This document shows positions 18,804 to 28,450 of a stretch of 64,000 nucleotides of DNA, one piece after another. This stretch comes from Streptomyces sp. NBRC 110035. Its GTDB lineage: Bacteria; Actinomycetota; Actinomycetes; Streptomycetales; Streptomycetaceae. The stretch covers positions 85,147-149,146 of the forward strand of contig NZ_BBNN01000037.1 of NCBI RefSeq assembly GCF_000829695.1, read 5' to 3'. The notes beneath the pieces were generated by a model. That model was given only the letters and a program-made list of their open reading frames with translations, made no database searches and had not been told where the DNA came from. A program made the position numbers and the translations under genes. Each line of letters starts with the position of its first letter. Position 1 is the first letter of the stretch.

Positions 18804-19898
18804 TTACTCCGCCACTTCCCCGTACGCGGCGAGCAGCACCGCCGGATCCGGGCCTTCCAGCACGGTGGGCCTGGCGAGGCCGTCGAGGACGACGAAGCGC
18901 AGCAGGTCGCCGCGGGACTTCTTGTCGACCCTCATGTTCTCCAGCAGCCTGGGCCACTGGTCGTGGCGGTAGCGCAGGGGCAGCCCGACCGATTCGAGGA
19001 CGGCGCGGTGCCGGTCGGCGGTGGCGTCGTCCAGCCGGCCGGCGAGCCGGCCGAGCTCGGCGGCGAAGTGCATGCCCACCGACACCGCCGCGCCGTGGCG
19101 CCACTTGTAACGCTCGTTCTTCTCGATGGCGTGGCCGAGCGTGTGACCGTAGTTGAGGATCTCCCGCCGGCCCGCCTCCTTCAGGTCGGAGGAGACGACG
19201 TCGGCCTTGACCCGGATCGAGCGCTCGATGAGCTCGGCGGTGTGCGGGCCCGCCGGGGTACGTGCGGCCTGCGGGTCGGCCTCGATGAGATCGAGGATGA
19301 CCGGATCGGCGATGAAGCCGGCCTTGATGACCTCCGCCAGCCCGGAGACGTAGTCGTTGGTCTGGAGGGAGTCCAGGGCGGCGAGGTCGCACAGGACCCC
19401 GGCGGGCGGGTGGAAGGCGCCCACCAGGTTCTTGCCCTCGGCGGTGTTGATGCCGGTCTTGCCCCCGACGGCCGCGTCGACCATGGCCAGCACGGTGGTC
19501 GGCACCGCGATCCAGCGCACTCCGCGCAGCCAGGTGGCGGCCACGAACCCGGCCAGGTCGGTGCTGGCGCCGCCGCCCACGCCGACGATGACGTCGGTGC
19601 GGGTGAACCCGGACTGGCCGAGCGCCTTCCAGCAGTAGGCGGCGACCTCCGCGGTCTTGGCCTCCTCCGCGTTGGGCACCTGGATGGCGACGGCCTCGTA
19701 GCCCTGCTCGGCGAGATCGGCGCGGAGCGCCTCGCCGGTCTCGGCCAGGGCCTCGGGGTGGACGACCGCGACCCGCTTGGTGCCGGCCCCGATCAGCCCG
19801 CCGAGCTCGCCCAGGAGCCGCCGGCCCACCAGGACCTCGTACGGGTCGGTGCCCGCGGTACCGCCGATGTGGATCCGCGTCACTGCCTCGCTGCTCAT
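18804..19898 (-). CDS. aroB: 3-dehydroquinate synthase
   Basis: Second step of the shikimate pathway, converting DAHP to 3-dehydroquinate with NAD and a metal. 364 residues. NAD-binding segment VGVGGGASTDLAGFVAATWLRG, the segment VDAAVGGKTGIN, and metal ligands in EVIKAGFI, NYGHTLGHAIE and HGAAVSVGM. The ATG at 19896-19898 overlaps the aroK stop as ATGA. Last gene of the aroC-aroK-aroB run. Confidence 0.97.
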   Translation of the reverse strand: MSSEAVTRIHIGGTAGTDPYEVLVGRRLLGELGGLIGAGTKRVAVVHPEALAETGEALRADLAEQGYEAVAIQVPNAEEAKTAEVAAYCWKALGQSGFTRTDVIVGVGGGASTDLAGFVAATWLRGVRWIAVPTTVLAMVDAAVGGKTGINTAEGKNLVGAFHPPAGVLCDLAALDSLQTNDYVSGLAEVIKAGFIADPVILDLIEADPQAARTPAGPHTAELIERSIRVKADVVSSDLKEAGRREILNYGHTLGHAIEKNERYKWRHGAAVSVGMHFAAELGRLAGRLDDATADRHRAVLESVGLPLRYRHDQWPRLLENMRVDKKSRGDLLRFVVLDGLARPTVLEGPDPAVLLAAYGEVAE

Positions 19899-20407
19899 GC
19901 CTGCTTCAACTCCAGTGCGTCCAGGGTGGAGGCGGTGACCTCCTCGGGCGTGCGGCCATCCGTGGCCACGACGGCCGTGGCCACCTCCTCGTACAGGTGG
20001 CGCCGGGCCTCCATCAGCTCGCGCCACTGCTTGCGCGGGTTGACGGCGAGCAGCGGCCGGGCGGCGCCCAGGCCGGTGCGCCTGGCCGCCTCCTCGACGT
20101 CCATCGACAGGTAGACGACCCGCCGCCCGGCGAGCAGCGCGCGCGTGTCGGCGTCGAGGACGGCGCCGCCGCCCAGGGCCAGGACACCCTCGTGCTCGGC
20201 GAGCGCGGTGCGCACCGCCTGCTTCTCGAGCACGCGGAAGGCGCTCTCGCCCTCGTCCACGAAGATCTCGGCGATGCTGCGGCCCTCGGCGGCGACGATG
20301 TCGTCGTCGGTGTCCCGGTAGCCGACGCCCAGCCGCTCGGCAAGCAGGTGCCCGACAGTGGACTTGCCGACGCCCATCGGGCCGACCAGCACGATCAGCG
20401 GGGTCAC
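19895..20407 (-). CDS. aroK: Shikimate kinase
   Basis: Phosphorylates shikimate. 170 residues. Walker A GPMGVGKST at about residues 9-17, the shikimate-binding segment DTDDDIVAAEGRSIAEIF, and LGGGAVLD. The GTG at 20405-20407 overlaps the aroC stop as GTGA and gives the typical MTPLIVLVGPMG start. Confidence 0.97.
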   Translation of the reverse strand: MTPLIVLVGPMGVGKSTVGHLLAERLGVGYRDTDDDIVAAEGRSIAEIFVDEGESAFRVLEKQAVRTALAEHEGVLALGGGAVLDADTRALLAGRRVVYLSMDVEEAARRTGLGAARPLLAVNPRKQWRELMEARRHLYEEVATAVVATDGRTPEEVTASTLDALELKQA

Positions 20408-21588
20408 CGGACGGCCAGGTTCTCGAGGTAGGACGCCACATTGCGGCGGGTCTCGGGGACGCTGTCGCCGCCGAACTTCTCCGCGACCGCGTCCGCGAGG
20501 ACCAGGGCGACCATGGCCTCGGCGACGATCCCGGCCGCCGGTACGGCGCACACGTCGGAGCGCTGGTGGTGGGCGGCGGTCTCCTCGCCGGTGACGACGT
20601 CCACGGTCTTCAGCGCCCGCGGCACGGTCGCGATCGGCTTCATCGCGGCCCGCACCCGCAGCAGCTCACCGGTGCTCAGGCCGCCCTCGGTGCCACCGGA
20701 GCGGCCCGAGGCGCGCCTGATGCCCTCGTCGGTGGCGACGATCTCGTCGTGCGCCTTCGAGCCGGGCACCCGCGCCAGGTCGAAGCCGTCGCCGACCTCC
20801 ACGCCCTTGATCGCCTGGATGCCCATGAGGGCGGCGGCCAGCCGGGCGTCGAGCCGCCGGTCCCAGTGCACGTGCGAACCGAGCCCGACCGGTACGCCGT
20901 ACGCCAGCACCTCGACGACTCCGCCGAGGGTGTCGCCGTCCTTGTGGGCCTGGTCGATCTCCTCGACCATCGCCTTCGAGGCGTCCGGGTCCAGGCAGCG
21001 CACCGGGTCCTCGTCCAGCCGCTCCACGTCGGCCGGGGTCGGGTACACGCCGTAGGGGGCCTTCGCGGCCGCGAGCTCCACGACGTGGGAGACGATCTCG
21101 ACGCCGGCCGTCTCCTTCAGGTACGAGCGGGCCACGGCGCCCAGCGCCACCCGGGCCGCGGTCTCCCGCGCGGAGGCCCGTTCCAGCACCGGGCGGGCCT
21201 CGTCGAAGCCGTACTTCTGCATGCCGGCGAGGTCGGCGTGGCCGGGGCGCGGGCGGGTCAGCGGGGCGTTGCGGGCGAGGCCGGCCAGCACCTCGGGGTC
21301 GACCGGGTCGGCCGCCATGACCTGGTCCCACTTCGGCCACTCGGTGTTGCCCACCATGACCGCGACCGGGGAGCCGAGGGTGAGACCGTGCCGGACGCCG
21401 CCGAGGAAGGTGACCTCGTCCCGCTCGAACTTCATCCGGGCACCGCGACCGTAGCCCAGCCGCCGCCTCGCGAGATGGTCCGCCACCATGTCCGTGGTGA
21501 TCGGGACGCCGGCGGGGAGGCCCTCCAGCGTCGCGACGAGTGCGGGACCGTGGGACTCCCCCGCGGTCAGCCAGCGCAACCTGCTCAA
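20404..21588 (-). CDS. aroC: Chorismate synthase
   Basis: Converts EPSP to chorismate using reduced FMN. 394 residues. Signatures visible: TAGESHGPALVATLEG near the N-terminus, PGHADLAGMQKYGFDEARPVLERASARET, and GRSGGTEGGLSTG in the middle. Start at ATG 21588. First gene of the overlapping aroC-aroK-aroB set, so expression of the three is coupled. Confidence 0.98.
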   Translation of the reverse strand: MSRLRWLTAGESHGPALVATLEGLPAGVPITTDMVADHLARRRLGYGRGARMKFERDEVTFLGGVRHGLTLGSPVAVMVGNTEWPKWDQVMAADPVDPEVLAGLARNAPLTRPRPGHADLAGMQKYGFDEARPVLERASARETAARVALGAVARSYLKETAGVEIVSHVVELAAAKAPYGVYPTPADVERLDEDPVRCLDPDASKAMVEEIDQAHKDGDTLGGVVEVLAYGVPVGLGSHVHWDRRLDARLAAALMGIQAIKGVEVGDGFDLARVPGSKAHDEIVATDEGIRRASGRSGGTEGGLSTGELLRVRAAMKPIATVPRALKTVDVVTGEETAAHHQRSDVCAVPAAGIVAEAMVALVLADAVAEKFGGDSVPETRRNVASYLENLAVR

Positions 21589-21727
21589 CGGTGCTCCTCC
21601 ATGCTCGCGCCCGGTACTGCCCTGCGCACGCGCCGTCGCGTACGGCTACGGCGCGACGGGGTGCGCGGCCCCGGCCCGCCACGTCCGATCCTCCCACGTC
21701 CGGGTGGCATGTCCGGTCGCCGGTCCA

Positions 21728-22129
21728 TCAGTCGGACGAGCGGTGAGGGGCGGAGGGGCCACCGGCGCCGGGGCCCGGGCGCTGCTGCCCGGGTGCGTGG
21801 GCCCCGGGGAAGTCGGCGCCGCTCTGCCCCGCCGTGACCTGTGCGGGGGCGGGCGCCACGGGCCGGCCGGCCCGGCCGGGCTGCGGCGCGTACCGGCCCA
21901 GGTGGTCGGCTCCGCTGCCCGGTCCGTACCGGGCCTCCGCGTGGACCGGCCGGCCCGCCCGGGTGGCGCGCCGGTGTGCGGTCCTGCGCTCGGTCCTGAC
22001 GGCCCAGGACGCGACGACCACGAGAACGACCAGGGCCGGCACCGTGATCTGCACCCGGTCGGGCAGAAAGCCCCGTACGGACTCGAAGGTCTGAGCCCTC
22101 CAGGCTGCCGGTGGTGTGCCTGCGGACAT
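21728..22129 (-). CDS. Small single-pass membrane protein, unknown function
   Basis: 133 residues from ATG 22127-22129. One clear transmembrane helix (ITVPALVVLVVVASWAV, residues 28-44), followed by an Arg-rich stretch and a Pro/Gly/Ala-rich, probably disordered tail. Basic residues after the helix suggest a cytoplasmic C-terminus. It lies between aroE and aroC on the same strand; a similar small membrane protein occurs here in related streptomycetes as far as I recall. No catalytic motif. The start is uncertain: GGGAGGG lies about 11 bases upstream. Confidence 0.65.
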   Translation of the reverse strand: MSAGTPPAAWRAQTFESVRGFLPDRVQITVPALVVLVVVASWAVRTERRTAHRRATRAGRPVHAEARYGPGSGADHLGRYAPQPGRAGRPVAPAPAQVTAGQSGADFPGAHAPGQQRPGPGAGGPSAPHRSSD

Positions 22130-22179
22130 GAACGCGTGTCCCTCCCCCGGTTCCGCCCCCTGCGGAACCGGACGGGATC

Positions 22180-23016
22180 CTATCGGGCCGCGAGCGCCCG
22201 CTCCCCCGCTCTTCGCATGGCCTCCAGCGGGGCCGGTGCGCACCCCGTCATCTGCTCGACCTGGAGCACCGCCTGGTGCACCAGCAGGTCGAGCCCGCCG
22301 ACCACCGCACCGCCGTACGCCGACCAGCGGGCCGCGAGGGCGGTCGGCCAGGGGTCGTAGAGGACGTCGAAGAGGGCCGCCGGGCGTTCGGGAACGGCTC
22401 GGGCGAGGGTGTCGGTGACGCCCGCCGGGGTGGTGGTGACCACCAGCGGAGCGTGCAGGGCCCGCTCGGCGTCGTCCCAGTCGGCGATGCGCACCGCCAC
22501 GTCCAGGCGCTCGGCCCACTGCCGCATCTCGGCGCCTCGCGCGGCGCTGCGCACGTAGACGACGACCTCGCCGGCGCAGATCCGGGAGAGCGCGGCGAGC
22601 GCGGACGACGCGGTGGCCCCGGCACCGAGGACCGCGGCGGTGTCCACCGCGTCGATGCCGTGCTCGCGCAGGGCGTCGACCATGCCGGGGATGTCGGTGT
22701 TGTCGCCGGTCCGGAGGCCGTCCTCGGTGAAAACGACGGTGTTGACCGCGTCGACCGAGGCCGCGGTCTCGCTGATCCCGTCCAGCAGCGGGATCACCGC
22801 CCGCTTCAGCGGCATGGTCAGCGACAGTCCGGCCCAGTCGTCCCCGAGCTTCTCGAAGAAGCCCGGCAGGGCTTGCTCGTCGACGTCGAAGCGGTCGTAC
22901 GTCCGGCCCTCCAGGCCCAGCTCCGCATAGGCGGTACGGTGCAGCACCGGGGAGAGGGAGTGTGCGATCGGGGAGCCGAGGACCGCCGCACGTAGCGCCC
23001 CGGCCCTAGCTGGCAT
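22180..23016 (-). CDS. aroE: Shikimate 5-dehydrogenase
   Basis: NADPH-dependent reduction of 3-dehydroshikimate. 278 residues. Substrate motif SPIAHSLSPVLHRTAY at the N-terminus, catalytic Lys in LTMPLKRAV, Asp in GDNTDIPGMVDAL, and nucleotide-binding VLGAGATASSALAAL. The start (ATG 23014-23016) overlaps the mltG stop by 11 bases, so it is coupled to mltG rather than directly to the aroC set. Confidence 0.96.
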   Translation of the reverse strand: MPARAGALRAAVLGSPIAHSLSPVLHRTAYAELGLEGRTYDRFDVDEQALPGFFEKLGDDWAGLSLTMPLKRAVIPLLDGISETAASVDAVNTVVFTEDGLRTGDNTDIPGMVDALREHGIDAVDTAAVLGAGATASSALAALSRICAGEVVVYVRSAARGAEMRQWAERLDVAVRIADWDDAERALHAPLVVTTTPAGVTDTLARAVPERPAALFDVLYDPWPTALAARWSAYGGAVVGGLDLLVHQAVLQVEQMTGCAPAPLEAMRRAGERALAAR

Positions 23017-24775
23017 TGAACTTGTCCTTCAGCTTCAGGAAATCGTCGTGCGTCCTGGCGAACTCCGTCTTGTTCACGCCGTCGGTGGCCACGAAATAGA
23101 TCCAGCCGTCCTTCGTGGGATCCAACGCCGCTTGGAGAGCGTCTTCGCCGGGGTTGCCGATGGGTCCGGGTGGCAGACCCTTGTTGGTGTAGGTGTTGTA
23201 CGGGTCCTTGTTGCTGTTGATCTCGGACTCGCTGATGTCGATGTTGCTCTCGCCCTTCAGGTAGTTGAAGGTCGAGTCGAACTGGAGCAGCTGGTTCGTC
23301 TCGGTGTTGGTGGGCTTGAGGCGGTTGTAGATGACCTCGGACATCTTGCGGAAGTCGTCGTGGGTCTTGCCTTCGGCCTGCACCAGGCTCGCGACCGTGA
23401 CCAGTTCCCACGGCCCTTCGAGACCGAGGCTCTCGGCCTTCTCCTCGAACTGCAGTTCCTCGTACGTGTCGGCGGCCCGGCCCACCATCTCCTTGAGCAC
23501 TGCCTCGGGTTTCGCGCCCTTGCCCACCGCATAGCTGGACGGGTAGAGGAAGCCCTCCAGGGGATCCTTGACGTCCTCGTCGTTCACGGCCCAGTCGGGC
23601 AGGCCGAGCTTCTCCCGCTCCTTCCGGGCGACCTTCGCGGTGGTGCCGTCCTCGACCTCGAGGCGTTCGTCGATGAGCTTGTAGATCTCGGCGTTGCGCT
23701 TGCCCTCTGCGATGATCAGGTTGTTGCGGCTCTTCGGGCTGAGCATCAGCTCGACCGCGCTCTCGGCCGACATCTCCAGCTCGAGCGTGTACACGCCGTC
23801 CTGGATCGTCTTGCCCTGCGGGTTGCCGGCCTGGGCCGCGACGAAGGCGTCGACGCTCTTGACGACGCCTTCCTTCTTGAGCACCTGGCCGATGGCGTAC
23901 CCGCCGGATCCCTTGGGGATCGTGACGGTCACCTGCTCGCCGTTGCCGTCACCCGCGAAGTCCGGGGCGCTGCCGAGACGGTCCTTGACGAACTGCCAGC
24001 CGATATAGCTCACACCGGCCGCACCGCCGCCGAGGACCAGCACCACCACGAGGCAGGCGAACCCACTGCGCCGCTTCTTTTCCCTGGCGCCCTTACCGCC
24101 CCTGGCACCTTTGCCCCGGCGGTCGCCGCGACCGCCCGGCTCGTCGTCCTCGTCCTGGTCGTCGCCCGAGAAGAAGGCGTGTTCGCCCTGGTCCGGCCCC
24201 GGGTCCCAGTCGGTCCGCGACTCCGGTTCCGCGTCCTGCTCCGGCTGCCGGCCGGGCTCGGCGCCGCGCCGGGCGGGCGGCGCCGGCGGCGGATAGGCGT
24301 CGGGGGTCGCGTAGTAGTCGGACTGCTGGTCGCCGTACGTCCCGCCCTGCTGACCGTACGGGTCCGTGGGATCGGCCGCCGCGTACGGGTCCTGCGGGTG
24401 GGCGGGGGCTCCGGTCTGCCAGCCGCCCGTGTCGTACCGCTGCTGGTCCGGGTGCTGCTCGTCCGGGTGCTGCCGGTCCTGGTGCTGTGCCTGCTGGGGG
24501 GCGTACTGCTCGCCGTACTGCTGCTGGTCGTACTGCTGGTGACCCTGCTGCTGGTCGTACTGCGCGTACTGCTGCTGTCCGTACCCGCCCTGCTGCTCGG
24601 CGGTGCCCCAGTCGCCGTACTGCTGCTGCGGCTGCTGCGGGTAGTGCTGCGCCTGGCCGTCGTAAGAGGGCTGCTGACCCTGCTGGGCCTGCTGCCCTGT
24701 CCACCCGCCGTCCCCGTACAACGGGTCGTCCGGATGCCACGGTGCGGAGCCTTGGCCCCGGCCATACTCAGTCAT
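23006..24775 (-). CDS. mltG: Endolytic transglycosylase MltG with long Gln/Tyr-rich cytoplasmic tail
   Basis: Membrane-anchored murein transglycosylase thought to release nascent glycan strands. 589 residues, much longer than the usual ~340. Residues 28-155 are extremely rich in Q, Y, G and P; 160-235 is charged. The transmembrane helix is at about 238-257. The extracytoplasmic part has a LysM-like region (VTVTIPKGSGGYAIGQVL) and the YceG catalytic domain with EGFLYPSSY (about 407-415) and ASLVQAEG (462-469, conserved Glu468). It precedes aroE with an 11-base overlap and follows ruvX, the usual actinobacterial alaS-ruvX-mltG-aroE order. Confidence 0.94.
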   Translation of the reverse strand: MTEYGRGQGSAPWHPDDPLYGDGGWTGQQAQQGQQPSYDGQAQHYPQQPQQQYGDWGTAEQQGGYGQQQYAQYDQQQGHQQYDQQQYGEQYAPQQAQHQDRQHPDEQHPDQQRYDTGGWQTGAPAHPQDPYAAADPTDPYGQQGGTYGDQQSDYYATPDAYPPPAPPARRGAEPGRQPEQDAEPESRTDWDPGPDQGEHAFFSGDDQDEDDEPGGRGDRRGKGARGGKGAREKKRRSGFACLVVVLVLGGGAAGVSYIGWQFVKDRLGSAPDFAGDGNGEQVTVTIPKGSGGYAIGQVLKKEGVVKSVDAFVAAQAGNPQGKTIQDGVYTLELEMSAESAVELMLSPKSRNNLIIAEGKRNAEIYKLIDERLEVEDGTTAKVARKEREKLGLPDWAVNDEDVKDPLEGFLYPSSYAVGKGAKPEAVLKEMVGRAADTYEELQFEEKAESLGLEGPWELVTVASLVQAEGKTHDDFRKMSEVIYNRLKPTNTETNQLLQFDSTFNYLKGESNIDISESEINSNKDPYNTYTNKGLPPGPIGNPGEDALQAALDPTKDGWIYFVATDGVNKTEFARTHDDFLKLKDKFNAS

Positions 24776-24899
24776 CGATCCCCTAGAGCCGCGAGGCGGC
24801 GGTCACGCGGCTGTGGGGGTGGCCGGCGTCCGTTCCGCCTCTCTTTAGCGGCGGCTGTTCGAACGCCACCGCATCGCGCGGAACGTTACCGTACCGCGA

Positions 24900-25403
24900 T
24901 CAGCTCACCACTTCGACGCCCTCACCGGGTGCATTGCCCGACACCCGTTCGGATTCGAGGGCCTGCTGGAGGATGATCACGGCGGCGGCCTGGTCGATGA
25001 CGGAGCGTCCCTTCCTGGACTTCACACCGGAGGCGCGCAGCCCCTGGCTCGCCGTCACCGTCGTCATGCGTTCGTCGACGAGGCGCACGGACACCGGCGC
25101 GATCCCGCGGGCCAGTTCCTGCGCGAAGCCGCGGACCTTGACCGCGGCGGGGCCCTCGCCCCCCTTGAGGGAGCGAGGGAGGCCGACGACGACCTCGATC
25201 GGCTCGTACTCCTCGACGAGCTGCCGAAGGCGCCGGTGAGCCGCCGGGACGTCCCGGCCGGGGACCGTCTCGACCGGGGTGGCGAGGATCCCGTCGGGGT
25301 CGCACGAGGCGACCCCGATCCGGGCGTCCCCGACGTCGATCGCGAGCCGGCGGCCGCGGCGCATCGCCGGGCCGCCGGACGGGTGAGGCATCGAGTCGCT
25401 CAC
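24900..25403 (-). CDS. ruvX: Putative pre-16S rRNA nuclease (YqgF/RuvX family)
   Basis: RNase H-fold protein implicated in maturation of the 16S rRNA 5' end. 167 residues. AIDVGDARIGVA carries the first catalytic Asp; VVGLPRSLKG and VRLVDERMTTVTA follow, and DQAAAVIILQ holds the last Asp. The GTG at 25401-25403 overlaps the alaS stop (GTGA), setting the longest start; an internal ATG 13 codons later is also possible. Confidence 0.94.
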   Translation of the reverse strand: MSDSMPHPSGGPAMRRGRRLAIDVGDARIGVASCDPDGILATPVETVPGRDVPAAHRRLRQLVEEYEPIEVVVGLPRSLKGGEGPAAVKVRGFAQELARGIAPVSVRLVDERMTTVTASQGLRASGVKSRKGRSVIDQAAAVIILQQALESERVSGNAPGEGVEVVS

Positions 25404-28072
25404 TCGGCCGTGTCCGCCACGAGCCGCTCGACGGCGTCGACGGCGTCGCCGACGGCGGCCGCGTTCTGGCCGCCGCCCTGGGCGACGTCCGGCTTGCCGC
25501 CACCGCCGCCGCCGAGGGTCTTGGCGGCCGCGCGGACCAGGTCACCGGCCTTGAGACCGCGCTCGCGGGCGGCCTCGTTGGTGGCGATGACGGTGAGGGG
25601 CTTGCCGCCCACGGTGGTGAACAGGGCGACGACGGCGGCCCGGCCGCCCTGGATGCGGCCGCGTACGTCGAGGACCAGCTTGCGCAGGTCGTCGGCGGTG
25701 GTGCCGTCCGGGACCTGGCCGGTGACCACGGCGATGCCGCGGATGTCCTTGGCGGAGGCGGCAAGGCCGGCGGCGGCCTGCAGCACCTTCTCGGCGCGGA
25801 ACTTCTCGATCTCCTTCTCGGCGTCCTTGAGCTTGCCGAGCATGGCGGAGACCTTCTCCGGGAGCTCCTCCGGGCGGCCCTTGATCAGCTCCTGGAGCTG
25901 GGCGACGACGGTGTGCTCGCGGGCGAGGAAGTTGTAGGCGTCCACACCGACCAGCGCCTCGATGCGGCGCACACCGGAGCCGATGGAGGACTCGCCGAGC
26001 AACTTGACCAGGCCGAGCTGGGCGGTGTTGTGCACGTGGGTGCCGCCGCACAGCTCCTTGGAGAAGTCGCCGATGGTCACCACGCGCACGCGCTCGCCGT
26101 ACTTCTCGCCGAACTCGGCGATGGCACCCTGCTTCCTGGCCTCGTCGATGCCCATGACGTCGGCACGCACGTCCAGGTCGCGGGCGAGCACCTCGTTGAT
26201 CTTCTGCTCGACGTCGGTCATCACGACCGTCGGAACGGCGGACGGCGAACCGAAGTCGAAGCGGAAGCGGCCGGGCTGGTTCTCGGAACCGGCCTGGGCG
26301 GCAGTCGGGCCGAGGGCGTCGCGCAGGGCCTGGTGGGTGAGGTGGGTGGCCGAGTGGGCGCGGGCGATGGCCGTGCGGCGGCGCTCGTCGATGGAGGCGT
26401 GGGCCTTGGCGCCGAGGGTGACCTCGCCGACCTGGACGACGCCCTTGTGGACGTACACGCCCGGAACAGGCTTCTGGCAGTCACGGACCTCGATGACGGC
26501 ACCGGAGTCGGCCCTGATCCGCCCGGTGTCACCGATCTGGCCGCCGCCCTCGGCGTAGAACGGGGTGCGGTCGAGGATGATCTCCACCTCGTCGCCCTCG
26601 GCGGCGGCCGGTGAGGAGACGCCGTCGACCAGGATGCCCACGACGGTGGACTCGCCCTCGGTGGCGGTGTAGCCGGTGAAGTCGGTGGCACCGGCCCGGT
26701 CGGCGATCTCACGGTAGGCGCCGAGGTCGGCGTGGCCGGTCTTCTTGGTCCGCGCGTCGGCCTTGGCCCGTTCCCGCTGTTCCTTCATGAGCCGGCGGAA
26801 GCCGTCCTCGTCCACGGACAGGCCCTGCTCGGCGGCCATCTCCAGGGTGAGGTCGATCGGGAAGCCCCAGGTGTCGTGCAGCAGGAAGGCCCGGTCGCCG
26901 GAGAGGACCGTGCCACCGGACTGCTTGGTCTCGGTGACGGCGGTGTCGAGGATGTTGGTGCCGGCCTTCAGCGTCTTGAGGAAGGCGTTCTCCTCGGCGA
27001 CGGCGACCTTCTCGATCCGCTCGTGGTCGGTGATCAGTTCGGGGTACTGCTGCCCCATCATGCCGATGACGACGTCGACCAGGTCCTTGACGACCGGGCC
27101 GGTGGCACCGAGGAGGCGCATGTTGCGGATGGCACGGCGCATGATGCGGCGCAGCACGTAGCCGCGGCCCTCGTTGCCCGGGGTGACGCCGTCACCGATG
27201 AGCATGACCGAGGTGCGCATGTGGTCGGTGACCACGCGCAGCGAGACGTCCGAGTCCTCGGCGTCGCCGTAGCGGACCCCGGTCAGGGCGGTGGCCCTGT
27301 CGACGACGGCCATGGAGGTGTCGATCTCGTACAGGTTCTGCACGTCCTGCAGAATCATGGCGAGCCGCTCGAGGCCGAGACCGGTGTCGATGTTCTGGCT
27401 CGGCAGGTCCCCGAGGATCTCGAAGTTGTCCTTGCCGATGCCCTCGCCCCGCTCGTACTGCATGAAGACGAGGTTCCAGATCTCCACGTACCGCTCGTCG
27501 TTGACGGCGGGGCCGCCCTCGGCGCCGAACTCGGGGCCGCGGTCGTAGTTGATCTCGGAACAGGGTCCGCAGGGGCCGGGGACGCCCATGGACCAGTAGT
27601 TGTCCTTCATGCCCAGGCGCTGGATGCGCTCCTCGGGCACGCCGACGACGTCGCGCCAGATGCGCTCGGCCTCGTCGTCGTCCTTGTAGACGGTGATCCA
27701 CAGGCGCTCGGGGTCGAGGCCGTAGCCGCCCTTGTCCTGAGGGCTGGTGAGCAGCTCCCAGGCGAGCTTGACGGCGCCTTCCTTGAAGTAGTCGCCGAAG
27801 GAGAAGTTGCCGCACATCTGGAAGAACGTGCCGTGCCGGGTGGTCTTGCCGACCTCTTCGATGTCCGGCGTGCGGACGCACTTCTGGACGCTGGTGGCGC
27901 GCGCGAAGGGGGGCTTGACCTCGCCCAGGAAGTAGGGCTTGAAGGGCACCATGCCGGCCGGGACGAGGAGTAGAGTCGGGTCGTCCGCGATGAGCGACGC
28001 CGAAGGGACGACGGTGTGCCCGCGCTCCTCGAAGAAGCTCAGCCAGCGGCGGCGGATCTCGGCCGACTCCAT
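25400..28072 (-). CDS. alaS: Alanyl-tRNA synthetase
   Basis: Charges tRNA-Ala. 890 residues. Class II core at the N-terminus (RRRWLSFFEERGHTVVPSAS, then CVRTPDIEEVGKTTRHGTFFQM). Editing domain with HSATHLTHQAL and the zinc motif CGGTHVHNT. C-terminal DHHA1 domain with a Gly-rich GGGGGGKPDVAQGG. It starts at ATG 28070-28072, which shares its A with the stop of the upstream DUF6167 gene (TGATG). Confidence 0.98.
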   Translation of the reverse strand: MESAEIRRRWLSFFEERGHTVVPSASLIADDPTLLLVPAGMVPFKPYFLGEVKPPFARATSVQKCVRTPDIEEVGKTTRHGTFFQMCGNFSFGDYFKEGAVKLAWELLTSPQDKGGYGLDPERLWITVYKDDDEAERIWRDVVGVPEERIQRLGMKDNYWSMGVPGPCGPCSEINYDRGPEFGAEGGPAVNDERYVEIWNLVFMQYERGEGIGKDNFEILGDLPSQNIDTGLGLERLAMILQDVQNLYEIDTSMAVVDRATALTGVRYGDAEDSDVSLRVVTDHMRTSVMLIGDGVTPGNEGRGYVLRRIMRRAIRNMRLLGATGPVVKDLVDVVIGMMGQQYPELITDHERIEKVAVAEENAFLKTLKAGTNILDTAVTETKQSGGTVLSGDRAFLLHDTWGFPIDLTLEMAAEQGLSVDEDGFRRLMKEQRERAKADARTKKTGHADLGAYREIADRAGATDFTGYTATEGESTVVGILVDGVSSPAAAEGDEVEIILDRTPFYAEGGGQIGDTGRIRADSGAVIEVRDCQKPVPGVYVHKGVVQVGEVTLGAKAHASIDERRRTAIARAHSATHLTHQALRDALGPTAAQAGSENQPGRFRFDFGSPSAVPTVVMTDVEQKINEVLARDLDVRADVMGIDEARKQGAIAEFGEKYGERVRVVTIGDFSKELCGGTHVHNTAQLGLVKLLGESSIGSGVRRIEALVGVDAYNFLAREHTVVAQLQELIKGRPEELPEKVSAMLGKLKDAEKEIEKFRAEKVLQAAAGLAASAKDIRGIAVVTGQVPDGTTADDLRKLVLDVRGRIQGGRAAVVALFTTVGGKPLTVIATNEAARERGLKAGDLVRAAAKTLGGGGGGKPDVAQGGGQNAAAVGDAVDAVERLVADTAE

Positions 28073-28443
28073 CAGTGGTCCTCATTCCGGTTGTACGGGT
28101 TCGTCAGGTACGCCGAGCCCTCGACGTACCGTGGGTTGCTCTTCGGGCTGTTGCGGTTCTCGAGGGCGGCGTACCGGCCGGACCGCGGGAGTTCCCGGTC
28201 GACGGGGGTGCCGAGGCCGAGGGCGTCGCCCAGTTCGGCCTCGCGCCGGGCCATGTTGTCGCGGACGTCGAGGGCGAAGTCCACCGCCCGGTCCTTGATG
28301 CGGCCGCCGGTCTCGATCGCCTTGTTCGCCGCGGTCGCGGCGAGGCTCTCGGGCGTCAGCTGCCTCAGTTTCCGGTTGACCTTGGTGGTGGCCCACACAC
28401 CTGCGGCGACGCCGGTGCTGAACCAGAACGTACGGCGGAACAT
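28072..28443 (-). CDS. DUF6167-type small protein
   Basis: 123 residues starting MFRRTFWFSTGVAAGVWATTKVN, a short hydrophobic N-terminal segment that may be a membrane anchor. A charged helical region and a polar tail (PYNRNEDH) follow. It resembles the small uncharacterised proteins found between the DUF948 gene and alaS in actinobacteria. Seven bases separate it from the DUF948 gene, and its stop overlaps the alaS ATG, so the three are cotranslated. Function unknown. Confidence 0.8.
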   Translation of the reverse strand: MFRRTFWFSTGVAAGVWATTKVNRKLRQLTPESLAATAANKAIETGGRIKDRAVDFALDVRDNMARREAELGDALGLGTPVDRELPRSGRYAALENRNSPKSNPRYVEGSAYLTNPYNRNEDH

Positions 28444-28450
28444 CGCTGGG

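Noticed and set aside
23048..24976. Long plus-strand open frame with many Leu/Val runs opposite mltG
   Set aside because: It is the complement of the Gln-rich MltG tail (CAG read as CTG), with no initiation signal or homology.
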